Below are positions 32,923 to 46,309 of a stretch of 64,000 nucleotides of DNA, piece by piece (within the stretch, counting starts at the first letter, position 1; each line of letters starts with the position of its first letter). The position numbers and the translations under genes were made by a program. The stretch spans positions 81,848 to 145,847 of the forward strand of contig NMRA01000560.1 in assembly GCA_002633005.1 (NCBI GenBank). Direction: 5' to 3'. The DNA is from Phoronis australis (lineage: Eukaryota > Phoronida > Phoronidae). The notes under the pieces were generated by a model. The model was not told where the DNA came from and ran no database searches. It saw only the letters and a list, made by a program, of their open reading frames with translations.

Positions 32923-33865
32923 TAGATTTCCAGAAGACATATGATAGGGAGTAAACAAATAGTCTAATGCAATGGATATTTATCACTCACGTACCCTTTG
33001 CCATTGGGATTGGATTGTAATCTTAACTCATTAACCTGTATCGAGTTGACAGCATAAACATTCAGCATTGATTGATGTAACTGTCACTGATAAACTTTTA
33101 GAAATCATTCCAAACAATAATAATGCTTTGATGTACGAAAAGATCCCGATTGCTACGTCAAGTATCGTATCACATATCACAACATACAAAGATTAACCAG
33201 ACTCTGGCTGGCGACTGACTGCCGCGAAGTCGACATCGGCGAGTGCCTCAGTTAACAGGCATCGGTAGAATAATCATGGAATAATCGTTAAAATAATCAC
33301 AAACCTTACCTTTGTATGAGGTCGTGCTTACTTCCTCTCATAGAAGCACTCTTTTTACGCAATCTCAGATTTAGTTGGCACGGCTGCAAGCCATTTCACC
33401 ATGTATTTAAATGGCTCGCGAAATCGAGGCTGTTAATCTATCACCACTAGTACACGCACGCCCTCTAGTTATTGTAGATTTTCCGAATAGCCCCATTCAG
33501 TTGATACGTAACATAAGCAATTTCAAAAATTCGTATTTGCCGACAGCGTGTAATCTAAGTAGGTCAGCAGAGCTTGGCGACCAGATATCCGACCCAAGTG
33601 ACGACCGCAATGGAACACAACTCCATAATACACTGTATGTCCGAATATCAAACGCCTGTTGACCTTGTGCACTTGCGGCACTCAGGGTCATGTCATGATG
33701 AAAAGTTTACTCGTGGTTAAAAACAGACTTCATGCATCACTTAGCTCAATTAGTGTTTGCTAACAAGAAATTTATGCGTTTTGCATTAACACATAATTGG
33801 CCTGCATTATGTATTTAAGTGTTTAAAACCACCATTTTCCTTGTGTTGACAAATGGCTGTTTTGT

Positions 33866-34375
33866 CAGCATCACTAAACCTTACTTTACGGCACTGCATA
33901 TCACAATCGAGAATTCCACATTCCAAAAAACGGGAAAATAGAGGAAAGTCGAATTCAATGAAAAGCTTTTTTTTGTACCTCCACGAATATGAGTGTTACG
34001 TATAAACGTTCCCGGTGCCAATGTGTTATGACCATCAACACGCGAGTTTCTTGTACAAACTTATACCATATCCCGCTTCTCGGCGTCACGCGAGAAAGAG
34101 AAAAGAGCCACAGCTTGGTCAAGCACTAAGTTGTCACTGACAACCACCATAAATAAACACCTCGCCATACCTTTTCATATCAGGAAAACGAGCGGTTGAC
34201 AACTTTTCGCACCGAACACAATCGATGATTACCAGTGCTGTTATCCTGAATTTATGTAGCATGTAGCGACCAATAATTGCTTATAACTCGAGATCAGCTA
34301 ATTAACATATCGCCGGATAGTGTTTGCAGGTGTTCTAATTTGACAGCTGGTCAACTGATTTGTTTTTGATATGAA
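33866..34375. repeat. Dispersed repeat, copy 1
   Basis: CATCACTAAACCTTACTTTACGGCACTGCAT..CACAATCG, ..CCACGAA..ACGAGTGT.., CAACACGCGAG..TTCT and ..AACATATCGCCGGATAG..GTTCTAATTTGACAGCTG recur at 62156-62450 plus 63315-63400. It serves as the uninterrupted version of that second copy. Confidence 0.55.
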
Positions 34376-34669
34376 ATTGGTGATTTTAGCGCTTTAACAC
34401 ATTGGCTTGTAATTAACGAATAGCCAACAATAACCAAACGCAGTTCATACAAATACACGTAAAGATGGCTTCAATGTTTTTCAGTCATTTACAAGAACAC
34501 ATTACTAACAAAAATATCCCAAATTACAAATTTTGCAGAAAAACAAATAAAACAATAAGCTAATAAGCTATGGTATTACACTCATTTCGCGGAATTCACT
34601 TATGCAACCACCTCACTTGGAGCAAACGTGTTCAAGAAGTATAAAAAATAGCAAAAACATGTGGAAATT

Positions 34670-35409
34670 TATCGTCGCACTTTTTCCCTCATAAGCCATT
34701 ATTAAAATCTCTGAACCTTCTGTCTGTTGACGACTTGTTCATACTGTCCTTTTTTTAAATTAGTATATAAATCATCTAATCCTCTGCCGCCAATCCTTTC
34801 GGGTTTTCCAGCAATTACAAACACCTCCTGGAGGTAGTACACTCCAACCCTTTAATTACAGATGTTCCAATTTTACGTCCCGTAATGCTGTATCAATTAA
34901 CAGGTTCAAATGTATCCGCACCCACATTACCTTATAAACAACAAGTTAACGCCCCGCAATATCTATGCCAATTTACATGTCCAAGTGCACCTGCACATTC
35001 CTTCATTTCTTATGAACAACAATTTTCTGCAAATATCCGGTACGCTATAGTTAAAATTCACACTCACTCAAGTGTTGATGTTAGTTAGTTACTCTGAATA
35101 GTGCGAAATACAATATTGTCTCATATGAATTACTTATTTGTAATTATGTATTGTAGATATGTTCAATTAGGACTTTCATTTCTTTATAAACCACTAAAAT
35201 GTAAGAGTATCATCTGTTTTCTGCTCCTAATTTCCAAGCAATTGAGAAAATGGATTATTCCATACATGTGTTCAGTAGGAAATCTCCGACAATTTGACAT
35301 AAATCGTAGGAATTGTCCTACGGTAATAGAACATGGTTTAAAAAGTACTAGTCAGAAAGAGAAAGTAAAATGGAAATATGCCCTAAATCGAAAATCAGGA
35401 AATAGATAG
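34670..35409 (+). other. Coding-like AT-rich stretch, unrecognised
   Basis: On the + strand one frame is open from about 34780 to 35409 apart from a TAG and a TGA at 35086-35097, giving about 210 codons. The minus strand shows a 48-codon run with protein-like composition (EVFVIAGKPERIGGRGLDDLY, ending QKVQRF-stop at ~34700). No motif or family is recognised on either strand. It may be an old pseudogene or chance. Confidence 0.25.
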
Positions 35410-38400
35410 TGTCACAAACTTGGCTCGAATTTTCCCTTGCCACGACAGCAATAGATAAAAGAGATGGATGGTCACGTGAGTATATGATAAGCAAATTGTA
35501 TGATCATGCGACTATATGATAAGCAAATTGTTACTGCGTAAATGAGAAATGCATTTTATATATGTTTGCGTGTGCTTGTGCTCGTGTATGCGTGTATGTG
35601 TGCGCACGCGCGTGAATGTGCCTGTGTCTTAGTTTAACTCTCCAATTTTTCAATTTAGGATTGGTACCCTGTATTCACCAGGCCTGACTGTTCAGGTCCC
35701 GTGCTCAGATTCCGTAGATATTTTGTTCCACGCGCTAACTACAATTTCACTTATAGATTTCCAGGTAGTGTGGATCAGGCGGTTGGTAGCAATACCGTGG
35801 GTTTACAAGTTAATTGAAATATGTTTGTACACCAGTCTTTAGCAACCGTGATAACTCGATTAGAAACACGATTGCAAGCCCATCATTTATCCGGGTTCTA
35901 CCCGGTTTGTTGTCAATCTGAATAAATTAAGTTCTGGCGAATTTCAGTTCTTGAGAAAGATCGTTCAGTCGTGCGTGAGGCGTTATATGACATATGTCGA
36001 GGAGAATATGAATTAGGCGTAACACCTGGAACAATAACTGGCGTGCAATTGGCGCGTCACCACGCAGATGCCATGTCAAATGCTTGATCTATTTGAAAAA
36101 TTACTTCTTCATTACACCTTGCAGTGAATTTCTAATAATTTAAACTTTGGATAAAATTACTGGTACCTGCACCGCGACAATAGTATATAGGCGCGCATAA
36201 TTACCCTAGTACACGAAAACAGGCGATTAGTAAGCACTTGTGCGCTCGTGCAGACGATGCAACGCAATTTAAATGTAGGCCTGGCGGCGTCATCATAATT
36301 GTAGCTCCTGAGATGACCAATAAAGACCAACAGAGGAACTTGGATAAAATTGTTAAAAGGTTGGATATTTTTGTCAATCAGTATAAAATTGCAAAACTTA
36401 GTAAGCCCGAGAACAATTTTCGTTCTCGCGAAGTGACGGTTTGTAGTTGAAGTCAGGCCTGAGTTGGCTAAATGGAAACACTTATGTTAAGTGATGAGAA
36501 ACAAAATCTGATACCAGGAAACCAATGTTCACCACCACTGTAACAAGCGAAATTCATGCAGCTGTATCCGATCCACGCGGTTAGAAGTCCGTTTATGGCC
36601 ACTGCACAACAACGGCAGTCACCAAGCGCCATCTGTGAGCGCCCGTACAAACGATAAGTACAAGCAGAATGACAAGGGGATGCCATGGGTCACTGCCGCA
36701 TTACCACAGATGAACTATTAATAAGGATCATTGAGAGCTCAGCCTTGAGTGACTTACAGGGAGTGTGAAGCCGACATAGTTCCCCGAGACGTTTCCGTGT
36801 TTTGACGCAACGCAGACATTTGGCAGATGGGCTTGGAATACACTGTGAAGGAACAGTAAACGAATTTGTTAAGGAACTCAGTCGAGTTCATTTGCGGACG
36901 GATGGCTCAGCTGGGCTATTTTTAGCTTTGACTTGGTGAGCATCCGACTTTTTACTTAGGACTGTGAACTTAAGACGTTGGTGGAGTACAGCTATGCATT
37001 GCATGTAGAACTTCCGTGGATCATGGGACAGTTGGTAAGTACATTGAATTATGCCGATGTGCTACTAACTCGTGTGAATGACTCACGGCAGGCCAGTAAT
37101 GGTCTATATGATGTAACGGTCACGCCTATATAGTCGCACGGTGATTACGCTGTCACAGCTGAAGCCGGTCAAGCGTGATGTTTTCTATCGTGTTTTCTTT
37201 AGTAGGCCTGTTTTATTTTGTCCTTTCCGCTCGAAAGCACAGAGTCAACCATCACCCGAATAAAAGCGAAAAACCTTCACTGACCACGTAAATAATTATA
37301 TACTTGGCCGTTGTAACACGGTTTGACGAAGCCCCTTTAACCGAAATCCACGAGGGTAAACGTTCGAGAATGATGAGTCAGAGTCGAGGTAACCAACATA
37401 TTTCCTTTAGTTATTAACGACACTTATAACTGTAATAAGATGACTTGCAGAGTCGTGACCTGGCGCGGCTTTCAATTCGTATTTCTGTCGGTGATGTTTG
37501 TCCCCGAGTTCCCATGCGTGGGAGATAAGCGGGGAGGTAGGATATCTTGTACAGCCAGCTCCATAGCAGAGAATATAGATATATACATATAGATTGACAG
37601 ACAGGTTATGCGGATCAGGTTGATCGCATAACGAAGACTAGGATAGAAACAGAAAGGTTTAGGAGTCGCTTTTATGAAGCCCACCATAATTAAAAAGTAA
37701 TGTAACGAAAGAATAGTGCTAAAGCCAAAATGGCTTGAAAATGAAACATTGTCAATAAAAATACCCGTTAACAACATGAACTGTAATGTAAAGTCTAATT
37801 GCATAAACTAGTTTTAGTGTAGACAAAACAAAGTAATTACAGTTCAATCAACTGCCACGTGTGAGACTTAAAAATGGGAGATGGCAGAAACAATTAGCGA
37901 ATGTAATGAAATCCTTAACACGGTTATTAAAAATCCTTCTTATGAACAACTCAGTAAAGCAATTTGTGTTGCGCATTCTACGTTAGTCCGAGAATCCCTG
38001 AAATGCGTTAACTTCTTCTTGAACGGTTAATGGTTATCCAGTGCTGCTAATTAACCCTGGAATAAAGTACAGAAGACATTTTTTGGCAATGATTATGTCT
38101 GCGGTATTAACGATCTCAATTGAGGGATTGCTGCTGTCTGAAATGAGCTCAGGTTGTGTGAGACAACTGACCTGTTTTCTGCGTAATTAATCCCAAATAA
38201 ATGTTTCAAAGATGGAAAGTTCCAGTGGAAGCAAAGTTGTGCAGTCACGTTGGTACTGTCATTAGCTGGTTTGAAGCTGACAAAATGTTGTATTTCTTCA
38301 AACAAAAGAAGGTTTGAGGGTTTTGCGTGAGCAATAAATTTGCTGTGGGGTATGTGATTAAGTGTGGGTTTCCACCCACCCAACACGATACCCGGGCGAA

Positions 38401-41400
38401 TCCCATGAGAGAGACGATACTGCACATGCGACGAACCATGAGAGAGCTAAATATTCGTCCGCGCCAAAATACTCAGAGAAGCTCCGGTGTGAAATTATAA
38501 TAGCAGTCACTTAGGCCGCATAACGCGGGAACAATCCTAAACATCTACATAGTATTGTACCTGTTAAGTAACAATGAAAATACTCATCAAAAGGTTCAGT
38601 TGAAACGAATCTCCTTCAGATGGCCCGGTCCCATACAATTAACGTTACAAGTAGACGAATTTGTTTGGATATGGAATATTCATTCATCTGGAGCTCCCTT
38701 TATGTTTCACCGATGCATTTAATACACTCCATGTATAAAGTGTCGTTCACTGATAACTACTCGAACAAGACAAAACACCACAGTGGTTTTTTTAAACCGG
38801 TTTAAAGTTGTAACTGTATCAGGGTCATAGCCCTGACGAGCAACTGTAAAAGTTGTAACTCTTTGTATAGTTGGGAGGATTTTTAAAATTCACATAAATG
38901 GATAGATAGATTCAAGTAGTTAAATGTAGAATTATAAAGGTAAATCAAAGTCTGTTTGTAAAGCATTACTAGTAACTAACAGAAACTACAGCATCTAAGA
39001 AAAAGAGATACAAGAGATAAACACTAGAAGGTATAAAATCGAAGTGTTAATAATTTTATTCAGTCATATGTTGTATGTCTCTTTTTAAAGTTGTACTCAG
39101 ACGAATACAACCCAGGTGTAACATTTTCAAGTGTTATTTGTTACGTTATGGTTACCGGTCACAATCACACTTATAACTGTTGTAGTGATCCTAGTTCGTG
39201 GTTTTAGTCGCTAGTCGTCACTGCTTTGCATTCAGATCCGCGTTATTGCCATTATTTTCAACGAGATGTGACAAAAGCGCCACTTTCTGAGTTATGGCTT
39301 TTGCAATTGCCGTGTTCACCGACGCCGAATTACAACTGAAAACCCCTCGCTAAACCACCCTACAGTTACATGTAGCTTTTAAAATCAATTTTAAAGTATT
39401 TAGACCGAGAGTTGTAACCTTTAAATCGATTTTAAAACTTACAACCGCTTTGGTGTGAACAGGGTATATGACCAAAGAGATGTTTAATTTGGAAGAAATG
39501 ACAAGTGACGAGAAGAGAATAAGATTGATGCAAAAGCATCCAGGTATATTGCTCTCACAGTAATTGATGTAGCTAAATGTAATGCCTGATTTAAGACAAT
39601 TTGAAATATCCGAGAGTGACTTGCAAATTTTCGAGCAATTTCAGATAAAATTTACTGTTGAATATATTTTGTAATAACCTGATTTTTAATTAGTTTTTAT
39701 TGGTAGTTATTTGAAATATAATTGGTCTCTAACGGGTAGATGTTCTCATTAAAATAGGGGCTCTTGAGACAGCTGTCTATGCAGAGCTATTTAATCGTTT
39801 GTGCTGGGATTAAAAGATGGGAAATTTTGAAAATAACTGTAAGCAGCGTTGCTGGTAATATTTTAAAGAAGTTTCAAGCAGACAAAGTTTTTTCTGTCTT
39901 CTGTAGTATCCAGAATTCTTACGCCAGAGGGGGTTAAAAAGACCGGAAATATACAGGTCACCTACACACCGCGTTGCTGTTATGTTTAACGCTTATCAAA
40001 TCCGAATGTATTTGAAGGAAAGACAAATCATCTTCTGTCAGGAGGCTTAAACTTCGACAAATGCCGGTAGGCTTTGTGTGGACATTAATTGTATTGTAGC
40101 TTATATGCCGATGTTCACGTTTTTTAATGGTTTTTAGTTTTTTTAATATTATTTTAATAATCTACGTAGCTTTAAGAAGCCCCACACAGAGATGCCACAA
40201 TGAAGATGAGGAAAAGTCAATGAACAATAAATATGCGTTAAATTAAAATTTAAAAGAGAGACATGGATGAAATCTTAATTTTCTTTTTTATGTCAGTCGG
40301 TTTGCAAAACAAGAAAATGATATGGGCAAGCGAATTCAGGAAACTGCTCCGCATTCCTTTGTTTCGCATTTACGAAATTTTCTGGTGAGATAAAGCATCT
40401 AGCAGACCACGGGTGCATGTAGTTTGCACGGAAACTTACATGCATATTCACTAATCCGCGGATGTAATGAGAAACAGCGCTCGTCTGCTGCCAAACTTGT
40501 ACGACCGAAGCTACTCTTTGGAGGTCACGTAACACACAACCACATACCACGAGCATCTCCCGATTTTTTGAGCTCACAATAGCCACCTTCGCTCTTCATC
40601 TTCCTTGACAGAAAATGAAGCATGTGGGGTTTGCCAAATGGTTGTAACAACACAGTTTTTGTTGTTTCTTGTCGGGCGTGATGGATTAAAAACAAGCAAT
40701 CGTCTTTTAAGAGACGAACAAGCTGCGTATGAGTTAAGAAGGGATATCACATGACCTATGGTATTTCTATATAAGAACCATTATTGTTTTACTACAAAAT
40801 TACTTGAAATGAAATGGCTTGTAAAGGCCCGTATTCGGAAGAAACTGAATTTTTATTAAAGTGCCGTCCACACACACAGAGACTTACCCTGGAACACGCT
40901 TCTCCTGGAACGAGTTGTCGCTAGGTTTGAGTGTTGTCTGGACTCTATTTAAACTAGCACAACTTACCCCACTTGTGACAACTTACCACTGTAAAATTGG
41001 TCTCGACTTATTACTAACACAGATGAGAATTGGTCTTGCAAAGAACGGGCAGTTCGTCACATTATTGTTGTTCTTCGAGGCAATATTCCGCGAATAAAAC
41101 GACACACCGTGGCAAGTCGTCTTACAGAGAAAGGTCTGAGGCGAACGATCTGCCAGTTCTTCCCAAGTCCACAAATCACATGGGGTTTGACAATGGAATA
41201 ATTTGAGGTCAATTTCGTAACGGTAAGTTCTCAAAATCAAAAAGTTGGTTCACCGGTGTTACGTCAACTGAAGCTCGCTTAAAGACCTATTTGGAAACTA
41301 TTAGTGAATGTGAACACTTCCGACTTCCAAGTGAAACTTTGTCAAAACGTAAATTTTTTAAGATAGTCTTCTAACGCTAAACCATAATCTAAATTGTATG

Positions 41401-43437
41401 CATATTGCATAAAAGTTATCCAAAAAGAATGCAGTTAAAAATTAAAATCGTTGAGGAGTGATTTGACATTTATCTCAGAAACAGACCGCAGCTAATACTT
41501 AGTATGGCCAAGAATATGGCCAAATGGCATCGTTTTAGAGTTATTTTCAAGACTGAGGTGGCACTCATCGGTTGTTGCTGATTTTTGGCTTGAAAAAAAA
41601 ACAGCTCTTGGCAGCTCCAATATTCTGTTCCTCAGGTCTTATAAAACCTGAAAATATGAAAGTTCATTTCGCCAAAAACTTCAAAAGCTTTTCACAAAGT
41701 CTTTTGAAACTGATAACATACTCAACTCTTTCTTCTTTATGACTTCCACAAGTTCAGTTTGCTACTTAAAGGCGAACGCGAATACATTAATCGCAGTTTT
41801 CACCACAAATGCATGCATTTGCGTAACATTTCGATTCTTAAGAACTGAGCGACCGTGCATAAAGACTCCCAAAACTCCCTAGATTACAGAAATCAGTTAA
41901 AACATGGTTGTCGACCAGCCAGAATTTTCACAAATCCAAAGAGTGTGACGTGAACCCGAATTTCCTGCTCAATTTTAACCTCCCGCTTGCAAGCAGTAAA
42001 TGTATACTAAAAGCCACCACTGAGAAAAACCGGATCAAGAGGTCAACACCTGGTAATCTTTCATTCAGAACAGAACAAAAAATCAAGAAAAATGCCATTT
42101 GTAGCACAAAAGTTTTCTCAGCCAAACCAGCGGGCGCCAATTTTCAACGCATTACCCTAAATTTAGTAATTTCAAAAGGGTAAAATACGTTTTTCCTACT
42201 TTAATTAAGATTCTGCGAAGAATTAAGCGTCCATTTAAAGGAAGGAAATCAATTTTTCACGAACCTTATTTTAGAAAGCTTTTAGTGATTCTTAAGAAAA
42301 ATCTGCCCATGAAGTTAGACTTCTAACTTAATCGGGCATTAAACCCTTGATTTGAACTTTTAGACTGAATTGTTAGTTTTGCGTTCGGGACGAAGGAGAT
42401 GCTATGACGTCATTGTTCATGCCAATTGTTGTTTTTGTGTTGATGGTGCGACAAAATATGTTTTCACAGTTAATGGGATATTTTTCTAATATCTTGAACA
42501 CAGCGTGCATTTAAGCATTAAAAAGAGCTTGTTTCCGGAGGAGCGCTCTTATTTTTATCGGTGATTTCCAATAAAAACACTCTATCGGGGCACTCTTTCG
42601 GACATTTCCGAAATTAATGCAGGTATAAATTAATATCTAAATCTAAGCTGTCATCAGATAAACCCAGACCATTTCACTAAAACCCTTTCAGCTAACTTTG
42701 GACACGAATTTATGGTAATGTCGTAGTGTATTTTTTCTATGCCGCAGAAGATTAAAAATTGTTATGCATTAACTTATCTTATTAATGAAATCTGATCACC
42801 TTGGTATGTTTTTTTTCACGCCAATAAGTCTGCAGGTGATTGTCAAAACCTACAACCGGATTCGAGCATACTTAACCTTTTGGTAACTCTAAAGATCACA
42901 CCTTACAGGTGTGTGTTGCTTGGGAATCTGCTCCGTTCACCAAAAATTTCCCAGCAACCTTTGCGTATATCAAAATGGCGACGACCATCATGCTATTGGG
43001 AATCGGAAGTGTGAAGGAAGAGCAAAGCCAGTTAATCGTCTTCCCAAGTTAATAATTACGCATTTCTTCTGGTTTAAACACTTAATTCCGTAAGGTTTTC
43101 AACCATTAATCTTGTTTCTAGGTCAATATACAGTATTGTCAGTTGAAGCGAGAGTACATTTTGGGATACCCTGTATTTACTAAACCATCTTTATGATTGA
43201 AGTTCCTGTTTGATAATGTTCGGTCACTCTTAGTGATGTGCCTATAATCAAAAATCAAAATCTGCATTCATTTTTCTAAACGGAAACTGCCGCGCCATCT
43301 TTGAAAACCTTTGTTTTGGTCCATATTTTTGGTGGAACCCACTGTTTTGTTTTGTTTTTATTACGGTGAGTCATTGTTTCTAACTACATGTAAGTGTGAT
43401 GAAACCTAGGACCGAATGGAAAGATTTGATCGCCACC
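35410..43437. other. About 8 kb without a supported gene
   Basis: Mostly AT-rich. It holds a GTGTATGCG-type low-complexity tract (35570-35625) and a TATATAGGCGCGC sequence near 36186. A possible short first exon ends ATGGGACAGTTG|GTAAGT at 37024-37035, without a downstream partner. No conserved domain is seen in any of the short open frames. Confidence 0.4.
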
Positions 43438-44985
43438 GCTAATTTAATTTATTATGCGCCCACATATTTATATGTGGACGCATTATGCCGTCATCTCCGT
43501 CCGTCCGTCCGGCGTCCGTCCGGCGTCCGTCCGGCGTCCGTCCGGCGTCCGTCCGGCGTCCGTCCGGCGTCCGTCCGCGTCCGTCCGGCGTCCGACGTCC
43601 GCTGCTCTGTCTCCAAACCGATTGACGTATGTTCATGAAATTTTGCACGTGTTCCTTTCATGGATGGGACGGCATGAGCGAATTTTCGGACGGATCCGAC
43701 TACCGTTGTGCCCCCTAGTGGCAATTTTAATTTTTTACGTTTACCTCTGTATTTTCAAAGGTCCTCAACATATTTTCACAAAATTTGGTATTTAGGCATC
43801 TATTAGTGAGACGACGTTATCCTCCCGTTTTCGGATAGATTCGACGTAGTTTGCGCCAACTAGTGGTCATTTTTACTGTTTTCGTGCCTGTTTTTTGGCG
43901 TCCACCCCTCTATCAACCAAATCGCTTGAAGCATGATTGTGAAAATTGGCATGTTATGTTCTTACTATAAAGAGAACGGTTCACGATGATTTTCCGACGA
44001 CTTCGACTACTGTGGCGCCTCCTAGTGGCAATTTTGTTTTTTTGCGTCTATCGCATTATCTCCTAAACCGTTTGCAGGATCTTTATTATATTTAGTAAGT
44101 GCATTTATATGATGATGACAACGGACAACAACAACTTTCGGACAAAGCTGACTACTGGTGTGCCATCTAGTGGCAATTTTACTTTATTACGTTTACCTCT
44201 GTATCTTCAAAGGTCCTCAATGTATTTTCATAAAATTTGGTGGTGTATAGGCATCTGTTAGTGAGGTGACGTTATCTTTCCGTTTTTAGATGGATTCGAC
44301 CTAGCTTGCGAATTCTGGTGGCCATTTGTACTGTTTTTTAGTCTGTTTTTGGCGTTCATCCCTCTATCAACCAAACCGATTTCAGGATAATTGTGAAAAT
44401 TGGTATGTATGTTTTTACTATGAAGTGGACCTGTGACAATGATTTTCTGTTGACTTCGACTACTGTGGTGCCTTCTAGTGGCAGTTTCGTTTTTGCACCC
44501 ATGGCTGTATCTCCTAAACTGTTCGTACGATCTTTACTAAATTTAAGAAGTGTGTTTGTATGATGTTGACAACGGACGATGATGATTTTCAGATGGATCG
44601 GACTACTGTTGTGCCCCCTGGTAGCAATTTTAATTTTACGTTTACCTCTGTATCTTCAAAGGTCCTCAACGGATTTTCATAAAATTTTGAATACAGGCAT
44701 CTGTATCTCCGAAACCCACTGCAGGATCTTTATTGAAATTAATTTGTAAGTGTTTTTATACGAAGCTAACAACTGACAATGTCGACTTCCAGGCCGATCC
44801 AATGAACAGTGTGCCCCCTAGTGCCAATTTCATTTTATTTTGTTTTCATTTGTTTCTCTGAAGTTCCATGATGGATTTCTATGAAATCTTGTGTATATCT
44901 TTCTATTTAAGAAGAAATGACATGTTCCTCTTTTTGGATGGATTGTATGTTTTGCGCCATCTAGTGGCCATTTTTATGACACAAA
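43438..44985. repeat. Hairpin-head ~150-bp repeat array, best preserved copy
   Basis: The head TTATGCGCCCACATATTTATATGTGGACGCATTATGCCGTCATC forms a hairpin (arms GCGCCCACATAT/ATATGTGGACGC). It is followed by an 11-bp minisatellite and then nine units marked by CTAGTGGCAATTTT or variants at 43714, 43860, 44022, 44168, 44325, 44473, 44612, 44817 and 44959 (about 140-205 bp apart). The phrase TTACGTTTACCTCTGTATCTTCAAAGG recurs at 43735, 44187 and 44637, a ~451-bp (three-unit) higher-order period. Confidence 0.8.
43490..43590. repeat. 11-bp minisatellite (CGTCCGTCCGG)n
   Basis: About nine copies of CGTCCGTCCGG and variants. It creates spurious repetitive open frames on both strands. Confidence 0.9.
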
Positions 44986-46006
44986 TAAACAACCCCAAAA
45001 ACACGCCATTTGCGATGCATTCGTGTGCGCATTTCAACGCTCCGCGTTGCTCTTGTTCTGCAAGTTTGCATCGGTCGGAGACTTTACTTGTAGAAAAAGT
45101 GCTGTACCAACGTTGATAAGGTCGGAGGTTAATAAAAGTTCAAATGATCCTTGCCTTCTAAACAGACAAGAGGCGAAGTCTTCTTCACCCAAATCATTAT
45201 AGTGGAGATGAGGATGTGATGATGTTTTTGCCATAAGTGCTCAGAGTCACATTACAGGCACCAATTCGTGGCTTTATCTTTCTCGCAACTTTCTGATGAT
45301 CACGTTAACTTTTTGACACAGTGACCCCGAAAGCATTCAGTAAAATTGTTGTTACTAAACACTATAGCCAGTATTAAATTGCGGTTTGTTTTGTAAGCGT
45401 CAAAACATTTTGATGGTGTGACATTTTTGTATACTGTCCTCGTTGCTGCCATAAATTGACATTTTTACGTTTTTTGTTGAATTCTAACAAATTTAGAAGT
45501 CAATTTTCCTTGTTCAACCGTTATTGTTTCGCCAGACATCGAGCACTCGCGTACTCGATATACAATAAACTGCAATGCTCAACGGATCTTATAAAATAAT
45601 ATCCCGCTTTCGATTACGTAGAGCATACCTCCGTTCCTTAATTCATATCCATGAAATTTGCATGTGGGCAATTCCATTTGTGACGGTCGTAGACTCAAGG
45701 GAAAAATTGTTTCAATCTTATGCTTCATTGGTATCTTTCAGTGGGTGCATCAGTTTTTGTCTTTCTCTTTGCTTGGCCGGAACAATTGCTTTAAAGAACG
45801 TACGCAGATAATTTGAATTTTGCAAAATCTTCTTTTCCACTTTGATTTTGTGTGAATTGTGAAAAGTTGCAGGTTTTTGTTTTGTACGATAATTTAGTAG
45901 AATGCTTGCGATGCATAACACACAACATTCTTTGCCAGACAACTTAATGTAAGTTGAATGAGTGCGACGACCGTACGTGACAGACGTACTCTCTGAATTT
46001 CTAGTA
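44986..46006. other. No supported gene
   Basis: About 1 kb of unremarkable sequence. Short open frames only. Confidence 0.4.
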
Positions 46007-46307
46007 TAGTGCTCGACGCACAGATTCTCGCCAGGTCGCCAAATGCGGTTTCGCGATAATCCTAGGTTGTCAAAAGAAATCTGAAGTCGCCAAAATTGAA
46101 GTCGTAATCGTCGACCAAAAAGAAAACGAAGTTACCCACTCCGTTGTCAAAGAACTATGCATACCTCTTCCAGTAAAATATATGCACCATTCAGTTTCAC
46201 TCCAGTCAATCAAAAGCGCAGGTGATCGGCGAATTGGGATTTTCCCAGGTCGCGAAACACAATCTGAAGTCTCACTGGCGACCTGCAGGTCACGAAATCG
46301 AGCACTG
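46007..46307. mobile_element. 301-bp MITE with TA target duplication
   Basis: TAGTGCTCGA at the left and TCGAGCACTG at the right, flanked by TA on both sides (46005-46006 and 46308-46309). Imperfect longer inverted similarity (GCCAGGTCGCC / GGCGACCTGCAGGTC) extends inward. The TA duplication fits a Tc1/mariner-type non-autonomous element. Confidence 0.6.
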
Positions 46308-46309
46308 TA

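Larger units (their letters stand above)
29999..33494 (+). mobile_element. GGGGC element copy B, full length (3496 bp), reference copy
   Basis: Termini GGGGCTATTCGGAGAATTCT and rc GGGGCTATTCGGAAAATCTA: 13 bp identical, then a second matching block (TGTACTAGTGGTGAT) in both ends. Flanks are GTTGAAT and ATTCAGTT, implying an AATT target with 2-bp (AT) duplication. Gene-like content: a two-exon ORF at 30097-30327/30955-31076 and an 85-codon ORF at 32665-32922. No DDE transposase, RT, Rep/helicase or tyrosine recombinase is visible, so it is probably non-autonomous or carries an unrecognised gene. Four other copies lie in this window at high identity, suggesting recent spread. Confidence 0.85.

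Noticed and set aside
36968-37035. Possible first coding exon ending ATGGGACAGTTG|GTAAGT
   Set aside because: A single good donor after four codons is not enough; no partner exon or promoter evidence.
43396-43795. Arg/Pro/Ser-rich repetitive open frames on both strands
   Set aside because: They are translations of the 11-bp CGTCC minisatellite and exist in several frames at once.
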